Made by a program: the position numbers and the translations under genes. The notes under the pieces were generated by a model. The model ran no database searches. It saw nothing but the letters and a program-made list of their open reading frames with translations, and was not told where the DNA came from. Positions 58,225 through 64,000 of a stretch of 64,000 nt of DNA are shown here, piece by piece; positions within the stretch are counted from its first letter, which is position 1; every line of letters begins with the position of its first letter. This stretch comes from SIG437 sp045648985 (lineage in GTDB: Bacteria > Bacillota > Clostridia > UBA1381 > UBA9506). The DNA is taken from the NCBI GenBank assembly GCA_045648985.1, contig JAZROZ010000028.1, forward strand, positions 1 to 64,000, written 5' to 3'.

Positions 58225-59064
58225 TTATTTTCTTAAAAAGATTATACCCATTGTGTTTTTACCACAATGTGTCGTAACCGTACAGCCTGCCAATGTTTTA
58301 TAAACATTTTTGAACTTACCTGATTTCTTTGCATTTTCATATCCAAGCTCAACATATTCGGGATTTGATTCAGAGTAGGTAAAAATCGCAAACTCATCAT
58401 CAACTTCAACATCTTGCAGCCTTTCTTCAACATACTTTTCAAGAATTGATGCATATTTTCCGCGATATTTCTTTCCTACACAGAGCTTTCCGTCTACAAC
58501 TTCAATGCTTGGCTTGATATTTAATAAGTTAGCACCTAAATGCGTAACCGCACTGCATCTTCCGCCTTTATGGAGAAAATCAAGCTTTTCAATAACAAAG
58601 CTTATATCAACCTTTTCTACCAATTCTTCCATTTTCTTGACGATTTCTGCTGCAGAAGCTCCGTTTCTTGCCATTTCACAAGCTTTTAAAACAAGTATGC
58701 CCTCACCTGTGGAGAGTGATTTAGTGTCAACAATATAAACGTTTTCCATTTCTTCAGCCGCTAAAATAGCATTTTGACAAGAGCTCGAAAATCCTGAGCC
58801 GATAGAAAAATAGATTAGCTCTTCGTCATCTGATTTTATTTCTTTAAAAGCATCTAAAAAAGTACCAATCGGAATTGCAGATGTTTTTGGAAGCTCACCT
58901 GTTTCTTCAACATATTTGAAAATGTCAGCAGGAGTTATATCAACTCCGTCTCTTAAGCTTTTTTCGCCCAAATTTACATAAAGCGGAATGATTTTTATAT
59001 CATTTTCCTTTATCATTTCCGGGGATAAATCACAAGTGCTGTCGGCTGCTATTATAGTTCTCAT
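58225..59064 (-). CDS. degV: DegV family fatty-acid binding protein
   Basis: 279 residues, standard length. ADSTCDLSPEMIKENDIKII, KTSAIPIGTFLDAFKEI, IYFSIGSGFSSSCQNAILAA, DTKSLSTGEGILVL, and GGRCSAVTHLGANLLNIKPS are the DegV motifs; the fatty acid carboxylate binds in the SGFSSS region. In the FakAB system, DegV-like FakB proteins present fatty acids to FakA kinase; no FakA is seen nearby. Confidence 0.92.
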   Translation of the reverse strand: MRTIIAADSTCDLSPEMIKENDIKIIPLYVNLGEKSLRDGVDITPADIFKYVEETGELPKTSAIPIGTFLDAFKEIKSDDEELIYFSIGSGFSSSCQNAILAAEEMENVYIVDTKSLSTGEGILVLKACEMARNGASAAEIVKKMEELVEKVDISFVIEKLDFLHKGGRCSAVTHLGANLLNIKPSIEVVDGKLCVGKKYRGKYASILEKYVEERLQDVEVDDEFAIFTYSESNPEYVELGYENAKKSGKFKNVYKTLAGCTVTTHCGKNTMGIIFLRK

Positions 59065-59136
59065 ATAATTATCTTTCCCTCCGTAAGATTAAATACTTTT
59101 TTTATCATTAATATATGAATTTTATTTATACCATAT

Positions 59137-59976
59137 TCAAATGAGCTTTTTTATTTCGTCTAAAACACTATATGGAATTTGAAGTTCTCCATAGCCTTTT
59201 CCTATCTTTATATGTGGCTTTGTTTTTCCGTGAAAATCTGTGCCACCAGAAACAGCTAAAGAAAGCTCTTTTGCCATAGCCATATATTTTTCGTGCATCT
59301 CTTTTTCATACTCGGTATAGTATCCTTCAATTCCCGAAAGTCCTGCCTCTTTCATTCTTTTAAGGAAATCGAAAAGGTCAGAATCGTTTAGCCTGATTAA
59401 ATGAAGATGAGCAATAAATGAAACTCCGCCTGATTCTTTTATGACACGCACGGCATCTTCTGCCGTAAGGTATTGCTTTGATGAAAAAGCTGGTTTCCCG
59501 CTTCCTAAATAATTTTCAAATGCCTCTTTTACAGAAGACACATAGCCTTTTTCTACCATTACTTTTGCAAAATGTGCTCTTCCGACTAAATCACTGCCTG
59601 CTTTAGCTCTCGCTTCTTCACACGTGATGTTAAACCCAAGCTCGCATAATTTCCGTGCCGTATCTTCTGTTCTTTCATTTCTCACTCTTAAAATTTCGGG
59701 AAGTGTATGAGAAATTGCCTCTGCCTCAGGATTTATATAATATCCCAATATATGTGTTTCCGTGTTTGACTGAACTGAAAACTCTATTCCGGGTACAACC
59801 TCAACGCCAAGCTCTTTGCCCGCCGAAACCGCTTCTCCTATACCACTTATACAATCATGGTCTGTAAGCGATATCGCGCTAAGGCCTGACTCTTTAGCAT
59901 GATGCACAAGCTCACAAGGCGTCATCGTTCCATCAGAACAATTGGAATGAGTATGCAAATCAATATATTTTTCCAT
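59137..59976 (-). CDS. PHP domain phosphoesterase (RNase AM/YciV-like)
   Basis: 279 residues. Metal ligands of the PHP fold: YIDLHTHSNCSDG, ISLTDHDCISGI, VVPGIEFSVQS, GYYINPEAEAI, FIAHLHLIRLND, GIEGYYTEYEKE and GGTDFHGKTKPHIKIG at the end. Homologues are 3',5'-nucleoside bisphosphate phosphatases / 5'-3' exonucleases acting on short RNA. Located between degV and the S24 repressor with no clear operon partner. Confidence 0.9.
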   Translation of the reverse strand: MEKYIDLHTHSNCSDGTMTPCELVHHAKESGLSAISLTDHDCISGIGEAVSAGKELGVEVVPGIEFSVQSNTETHILGYYINPEAEAISHTLPEILRVRNERTEDTARKLCELGFNITCEEARAKAGSDLVGRAHFAKVMVEKGYVSSVKEAFENYLGSGKPAFSSKQYLTAEDAVRVIKESGGVSFIAHLHLIRLNDSDLFDFLKRMKEAGLSGIEGYYTEYEKEMHEKYMAMAKELSLAVSGGTDFHGKTKPHIKIGKGYGELQIPYSVLDEIKKLI

Positions 59977-60044
59977 CTAATTAATCCTTCCCAAATTTAT
60001 ATAAACAACATTTCAAGTATCAAATTAATTTCAAGACGTTTTAT

Positions 60045-60689
60045 CTACCAGATGCGCTTGCTTTCTATTACTTTTCCTACAACACTCACTCTCTGAACGT
60101 CTACTCCCTCAAAACGACGTACAGGATAGTACGGATTAAAGGAGTGTAGTTCAATATAGTTTCTGTCATACTTGACTTTTTTTACAACACCATCACAGCC
60201 ATCAATTAAGAAAACTCCCACATCGCCGCTGTCTATCGAAGATTGCTTCCTGACAAGAATCAAATCTCCATCATCAAGCTTTGGTGACATAGAATCGCCT
60301 GAAACCTGCAGATAAAAATATTCTTTTCTGTTATATCTGCTGTCGGCAAATTCATATCTTAAAATATTATCCTCAGCAAAAAGACCATTCCCTGCACAAA
60401 CCTGACCTACTACAGGAAGTGAGCATTCTTCACCAAGCTCTGTAACATTATCTTTATACCAGTTTTCCCTTTCCTTTTCTCTTTCATTACCCGTAAGAAG
60501 ATATTGAGGAGATGTACCAAAGAGGCTTGCAAGCTTTTCTACCATTGGCAGCTTAATCTTAGAAGTTTCTCCGCGTTCCCAACGCATGATGCTTGAACGG
60601 TTAACATCTAAAGAATCGGCAACCTTTTGCAAAGATAAATCTTTGTTTTTTCGCATATTTTTAATTCTCTCGCCAATGTTTTGATTCAT
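60045..60689 (-). CDS. XRE-family repressor with S24 (LexA-like) peptidase
   Basis: 214 residues from ATG 60689, 12 bp after GGAGGCGG. N-terminal Cro/cI HTH (ERIKNMRKNKDLSLQKVADS, LDVNRSSIMRWERGETSKIK), linker, and a self-cleaving S24 domain: cleavage pair in VCAGNG, catalytic Ser in QVSGDSMSPKLDDGD, catalytic Lys in GVVKKVKY. RecA filaments would stimulate self-cleavage. It is chromosomal, outside the prophage, with operator-like sites in its promoter, so a host stress or defence regulator is likely; it could also be a relic of an older phage. Confidence 0.9.
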   Translation of the reverse strand: MNQNIGERIKNMRKNKDLSLQKVADSLDVNRSSIMRWERGETSKIKLPMVEKLASLFGTSPQYLLTGNEREKERENWYKDNVTELGEECSLPVVGQVCAGNGLFAEDNILRYEFADSRYNRKEYFYLQVSGDSMSPKLDDGDLILVRKQSSIDSGDVGVFLIDGCDGVVKKVKYDRNYIELHSFNPYYPVRRFEGVDVQRVSVVGKVIESKRIW

Positions 60690-60722
60690 CACTTTTTCCG
60701 CCTCCTTCCATAATTCGATTTG

Positions 60723-60800
60723 ATTATAACACATAATGGTGCAAAACGCAACACTTTTTTCTTTTATATTTCTTTAATGTGTTGCAAAAACGTTGCATTA
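60723..60800. promoter_or_regulatory. Repressor promoter and operator-like sites
   Basis: Minus-strand promoter: TTGCGT, 17 bp spacer, TATAAT (60723-60728). The -35 lies in site A, GTGCAAAACGCAAC (60739-60752). Site B at 60783-60797 is the perfect palindrome TGCAA-AAACG-TTGCA. Two related sites overlapping the promoter suggest autorepression. Confidence 0.6.
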
Positions 60801-60928
60801 TGTTTTGTAGATTATAAATTTTTAAAAAATTTTATTAAAACATATTTATTTCTTCGGATAAATATGTTATACTATGATAAAATAGTTCGATTGCGAGCTT
60901 TATACATCATTTGAGGAGGTGTACAGAA

Positions 60929-61099
60929 ATGGCTTACAAAATTACAGAGGATTGCATCAGCTGTGGCGCTTGTGCTTCAGAATGCCCTGTATCTTGCATC
61001 AGCGAAGGAGACGGCATTTTTGTAATTGACGAAGGTACTTGCATCGATTGCGGAAATTGTGCAAACGTTTGTCCTGTTGACGCACCTGTTGCTGAATAA
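60929..61099 (+). CDS. Two [4Fe-4S] ferredoxin
   Basis: 56 residues from ATG 60929, 6 bp after GAGGAGGTG. Both cluster motifs are complete: CISCGACASECPVSC near 9-23 and CIDCGNCANVCPVDA near 37-51. Length and motif spacing are those of clostridial ferredoxins, low-potential electron carriers for fermentation. A likely -10 TATACT is at 60872 with TTTATT 17 bp upstream. Ends at a strong terminator, so it is monocistronic. Confidence 0.95.
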   Translation: MAYKITEDCISCGACASECPVSCISEGDGIFVIDEGTCIDCGNCANVCPVDAPVAE

Positions 61100-61109
61100 T
61101 TATGTATTA

Positions 61110-61147
61110 AAAAGGGGATGTAAAAAGTAATTTTTACATCCCCTTTT
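61110..61147 (+). terminator. Rho-independent terminator of ferredoxin gene
   Basis: Stem AAAAGGGGATGTAAAAA with loop GTAA, followed by T-run at the 3' side. Starts 11 bp after the stop codon. Confidence 0.92.
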
Positions 61148-61227
61148 TTTATGGAAATAATTTTATATTGATTAACGTCCTTTCCTCATGATAAAATTAT
61201 ATCAGATAGTTTTGTGAGGTGCTTGCT

Positions 61228-61440
61228 ATGAAAAATTTAAAAACTCAAATAAAAAATATGTGTCCTGCATCAAAACTGATTTTAAAAGCAGGCACCCTTT
61301 TTGCAACACTTTTGCTGCTTCTTGCATTTTTCTCTTTTGATTATGGCATAATGATGTGCTCCGTCAGTGTATATTTATTCTCCGAAAGTGTTGTGGCAGG
61401 ACTTTTGTTTGACGTAATATCAAAACGAATGAATAAGTAA
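61228..61440 (+). CDS. Small membrane protein
   Basis: 70 residues from ATG 61228 after GTGAGGTG. Two hydrophobic segments: ILKAGTLFATLLLLLAFFSF and a shorter MMCSVSVYLFSESVVAGLLF. Basic N-terminus (KNLKTQIKNMCPASK) and basic C-terminus (SKRMNK) point to both ends facing the cytosol. No family recognised, although such small proteins occur near sporulation genes in Clostridia. Ends at a hairpin shared with the M23 peptidase gene. Confidence 0.65.
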   Translation: MKNLKTQIKNMCPASKLILKAGTLFATLLLLLAFFSFDYGIMMCSVSVYLFSESVVAGLLFDVISKRMNK

Positions 61441-61467
61441 AAGCAAGCCATATGGCTTGCTTTTTAT
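61440..61467. terminator. Bidirectional terminator
   Basis: AAAAGCAAGCCATATGGCTTGCTTTTT, an 11 bp near-perfect palindrome with A and T tracts on the two sides, between convergent genes. Confidence 0.88.
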
Positions 61468-61474
61468 ATTTCTT

Positions 61475-63076
61475 CTAGTCAAGAAATCTCATGGGGTCTA
61501 TTGCAATCCCTTCTTGTCTTACTTCAAAATGAAGATGCGCCCCTGTACTTCTTCCTGTATTTCCGACTTTGGCTATTAAATCATCTTTTGAAACAACCTG
61601 ACCGACCTCTACTAAAAGCTCGCTACAATGAGCATAGCAAGTCTCTAAGCCGTTGCCATGGTCTATTTTTACCATATATCCATATCCACCGTTATTAAAC
61701 TCGGCATATGTTACAGTTCCGTTGTCTGCAGCATAAATGGGCGTTCCTTCAGGGGCAGACAAGTCAACACCCTCATGTTTTCTTCCCCAACGACAGCCAT
61801 AACGTGAAGAAAGTGTCCCGTTTGTCGGTACAATAAGATTTCCTGTTCCAACAGACGGAGGCGGTTCTTTAACTCCCACAAGCTCAACCTGAACTGTAGG
61901 TGTTTTTAAAATATTTTCAACTAAAATATCTCTTTTAGTCTCTTTTCCGTTTATATACGTTACGCACTCCTCGACTTCTTTTAAACCCTCTTTTCCGACT
62001 GTTTCTATCTTTGTTGTTCCCTGATAAAGCTCACCCGAGTCTTTTTGCACAGTTTCATAAGGGATTGATACTTCCCTTTGAACATATTCCATCGCTATGA
62101 CATCTGCAAACATTCTTCCGGAATACAGCTTTAAAACTTGCCCCTTTTTTATCTTATCATCGCTAATTTCATTTGCACTTAAAATAGTATTTTCAGAAAT
62201 CCTCATTTTTTCTGAAACCTCTTTAACAGTTTGTTCTTTGTCCGCCCTATAATATGAAAATTCTCCATTTAAAAGATAGGTAACTGCCGCATCTTTTGTA
62301 TAAAGAATGTCCTTTGGCGCAAACATATATGATATTTTAACATCACTAGTAAATTTCACTTCCGAATCCATATCCTCATCAAAGAAAGACTCTTTATATT
62401 CTTCTACAGCTGTTTTTGCCATTTCCTCAGTTGGAAGCGATACAACCATTTCACCATCAATTACAATCGTATACGCAGGAATCATCATATTGGATAGCGA
62501 TTTTAGTTTTTCAGTAAATTCGCTACGTGACAAAATATTTCTGTCAGGAATAATAGTTAAAGAAAACTCAGGCTTTCCTGAAAGCTCGAACTCTTTTCCC
62601 GTAAGAGTAAAAACATCTTCGCTAACATTGTTAAATACTTCGTTATATATACTTTTTGATGAAATCACACCTAAAGAAACATCACCAACCGTTACCTTAT
62701 ATCCCAAAGAACAAGTTGAAACGCATATAGCCGCACATATTACTGCAAGCACACCGACTATGGCATATTTCAAGCTGTTGTCGTAAGTCCTTTGTCTTTT
62801 CGCACTTTTCAATCCTGACACTGCTCTTATAATCGCATTTCTTCCATTTTTAAAAATATCTCTTACTGCTTTAACTGTGGTATCCTTAAACGATTCACAT
62901 TTTATACACAAGCTTTGCGCCTTTTCGGAAGCTATATCTTTTGTAGGAGTTGCAGGCTTTTTAAGCTCTCCCTCTGATTTTGTCGTATCAACCTTTTTTC
63001 TCTCATTAAAAACATAATAGCGACTCGGCGACTTTGTAAGCTTTGTCACCTTCGCCTCAGTTTTTATCTCAACCAA
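61475..63076 (-). CDS. LysM-G5-M23 cell wall endopeptidase
   Basis: 533 residues from TTG 63076, eight bases after GAGGTGAG. A cytosolic basic N-terminus (about 100 residues), one TM helix (YAIVGVLAVICAAICVSTCS), a long extracytoplasmic part, LysM at about 285-325 (TVKEVSEKMRISENTILSAN), G5 at about 335-405 (SIPYETVQKDSGELYQGTTK), and an M23 domain: GRKHEGVDLSAPEGTPIYAA with H-x3-D, and GAHLHFEVRQEG with H-x-H. This architecture is typical of clostridial murein endopeptidases anchored in the membrane, some linked to sporulation. Confidence 0.92.
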   Translation of the reverse strand: MVEIKTEAKVTKLTKSPSRYYVFNERKKVDTTKSEGELKKPATPTKDIASEKAQSLCIKCESFKDTTVKAVRDIFKNGRNAIIRAVSGLKSAKRQRTYDNSLKYAIVGVLAVICAAICVSTCSLGYKVTVGDVSLGVISSKSIYNEVFNNVSEDVFTLTGKEFELSGKPEFSLTIIPDRNILSRSEFTEKLKSLSNMMIPAYTIVIDGEMVVSLPTEEMAKTAVEEYKESFFDEDMDSEVKFTSDVKISYMFAPKDILYTKDAAVTYLLNGEFSYYRADKEQTVKEVSEKMRISENTILSANEISDDKIKKGQVLKLYSGRMFADVIAMEYVQREVSIPYETVQKDSGELYQGTTKIETVGKEGLKEVEECVTYINGKETKRDILVENILKTPTVQVELVGVKEPPPSVGTGNLIVPTNGTLSSRYGCRWGRKHEGVDLSAPEGTPIYAADNGTVTYAEFNNGGYGYMVKIDHGNGLETCYAHCSELLVEVGQVVSKDDLIAKVGNTGRSTGAHLHFEVRQEGIAIDPMRFLD

Positions 63077-63246
63077 AGATTCTCACCTCGTTTTCTTACT
63101 TGATACTTATTCTATTCAAAAAATTTTGAAATTATTACAAAATTGTTAAAAACCAAATGTTATTTTACAATACTTTTGTAATAATTTCAATGGTAAAATT
63201 GTTAATTTTTTATGAACAAGACGATTTTGACGGCTGATTATGCGTA

Positions 63247-63275
63247 TTGACAACAATTTAGCAATATGCTAGAAT
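63247..63275 (+). promoter_or_regulatory. Sigma-A promoter of structured element
   Basis: TTGACA at 63247, spacer of 17 bp, TAGAAT at 63270. It drives transcription into the repeat-rich element and the four-helix-bundle gene, giving a 5' leader of about 215 nt. Confidence 0.85.
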
Positions 63276-63281
63276 AGATTT

Positions 63282-63480
63282 AATAATAGTTAAATCTATT
63301 CAGCTAAATTCGCGTTCCGCGAGCTAAATGTACTAACGCACGCTAAATTACTTCATAGCTAAATTGACCTTCAGTCAGCTATAAGGCGAATTTAATTTAG
63401 CTACTCCGAAGGAGTTATTTAGCTGTGGAGCAAAGCGGAATAATTTAGCTTTGAGCTTTACCTCAAAACTTAGCTAAAAA
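63282..63480 (+). ncRNA. Structured leader RNA with AGCTAAAT/ATTTAGCT repeats
   Basis: Four copies of (A)GCTAAAT at 63302, 63322, 63342, 63357 are followed by four inverted copies (ATTTAGCT or CTTAGCT) at 63395, 63417, 63443, 63469. Small hairpins lie between them: TCGCG-TTC-CGCGA, TGAC-CTTCA-GTCA, ACTCC-GAA-GGAGT and TTGAG-CTTTAC-CTCAA. Direct and inverted copies can pair into a multi-branched structure. A 10 bp stem (AATAGATTTA/TAAATCTATT, 63273-63300) precedes it. Confidence 0.7.
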
Positions 63481-63498
63481 ATTATAGGAAGTAAAAAT

Positions 63499-63858
63499 AT
63501 GGCAGAAAGCATAATGCTTGATAAGGCAAAGGATTTTGCAGTTGAAATTATAAGTATGTGTAAGAATATAAAAGAAATTAAAAGGGAAAGTGTTCTAACA
63601 AATCAGCTTATGCGTTCTGGAACATCAATTGGTGCTAATATTCACGAATCAAAATATGCACATGGTACAGCAGATTTTATATCAAAAATGCAGATTGCCC
63701 TAAAAGAGTGCTATGAATCAGAATATTGGTTGGAACTGCTTAATCGAACAGGATATATTGATGACGAGCAATATAAAAATATAATAAATGATTGCGGACA
63801 AATTCGTAGAATGTTGATTTCATCAATTAATACTGTTAAAGAAAAATTACAAAAATGA
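63499..63858 (+). CDS. Four-helix-bundle protein (S23/Avd-like)
   Basis: 119 residues from ATG 63499, eight bases after AGGAAG. NQLMRSGTSIGANIHESKYA, then HGTADFISKMQIALKECYES and EYWLELLNRTGY are hallmarks of the TIGR02436 family, related to proteins coded in 23S rRNA intervening sequences and to Avd proteins of diversity-generating retroelements. These bind nucleic acid as pentameric barrels. No reverse transcriptase or variable repeat is visible in the window. It directly follows the structured leader RNA and is probably expressed with it. Confidence 0.9.
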   Translation: MAESIMLDKAKDFAVEIISMCKNIKEIKRESVLTNQLMRSGTSIGANIHESKYAHGTADFISKMQIALKECYESEYWLELLNRTGYIDDEQYKNIINDCGQIRRMLISSINTVKEKLQK

Positions 63859-63863
63859 GGTAA

Positions 63864-64000
63864 ATGATGAAGAAATTATCCTTGGTAGATAAAATATCAC
63901 TTGGAATTATTATAGTTAATTTTATTAGCTTTTTATCTACATTAATATTTAAAAATACATTATATCGTATTAATAATCTGTTTGATATGATTGTGGCTGT
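63864..64000 (+). CDS. Hypothetical membrane protein, 3' end outside window
   Basis: From ATG 63864 or 63867 after ATGAGG. 45 visible codons: MKKLSLVDKISLGIIIVNFI, SFLSTLIFKNTLYRINNLFD. One hydrophobic helix is visible (ISLGIIIVNFISFLSTLIF). It starts 5 bp after the four-helix-bundle gene, so it is likely co-transcribed. Family unknown. Confidence 0.6.
   Translation, partial: MMKKLSLVDKISLGIIIVNFISFLSTLIFKNTLYRINNLFDMIVA

Noticed and set aside
63282..63480. CRISPR array for the AGCTAAAT repeats
   Set aside because: Repeat unit is only 7-8 bp, half the copies are inverted and spacing is irregular; no cas genes are nearby.
63499..63858. Diversity-generating retroelement (Avd gene)
   Set aside because: The family is related to Avd, but no reverse transcriptase, template repeat or variable gene is present in the window.

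Overview
The window looks like a low-GC, spore-forming member of the Clostridia. The evidence is a SpoVAF/GerA-type spore germination protein with a DUF4830 neighbour, the era-yqzL-recO arrangement, Gram-positive Shine-Dalgarno sequences and a short palindromic repeat of a type I recall from gut Clostridia. No marker in the window fixes the family or genus.

Layout. (1) 1-2822: a row of small, unrelated, same-strand genes separated by near-identical ~90 bp spacers, one carrying a MITE-like palindrome; it resembles an accessory cassette or orphan-immunity array. (2) 2846-17084: chromosomal housekeeping genes, all on the minus strand: a YeiH-type exporter, a DUF2344/radical-SAM pair, recO, yqzL, era, a TagA-type glycosyltransferase, recA, cinA, two small membrane proteins, 5-formyl-THF cyclo-ligase, ymdB, ribF, truB, and the C-terminal part of comM/yifB. 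(3) 17085-52533: a 35.4 kb siphovirus-type prophage inserted in comM by its own large serine recombinase. Removing it between the two TCAAAGG cores regenerates an uninterrupted 511-codon comM frame. (4) 52493-64000: the 42-codon comM stub, three surface-polysaccharide genes, a Xaa-Pro peptidase, sporulation genes, DegV, a PHP phosphoesterase, an XRE-S24 repressor with operator-like sites, a ferredoxin, a LysM-G5-M23 peptidase, and a structured RNA element in front of a four-helix-bundle (S23/Avd-like) gene.

The prophage reads left to right: integrase (leftward), a block of unknown early genes with RHH, HNH and HTH proteins, a Com-like zinc finger followed by a run of mini-genes sharing nearly the same translation start region, an endolysin, a 500 bp gene-free stretch holding tRNA-like elements, then terminase, portal, protease/scaffold, capsid, connector, tail, baseplate and fibre genes. 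The right end carries a C5 methyltransferase with a HpaII-type endonuclease and a third gene, a second serine recombinase, and next to attR a leftward gene resembling the AcrVA2 anti-CRISPR family. A bipartite motif (TTGGACATAAA, then ATTAAT about 30 bp later) recurs in the phage intergenic gaps and is a candidate phage regulatory element.

Functions rest on reading motifs and on family knowledge; no database or structure search was run.
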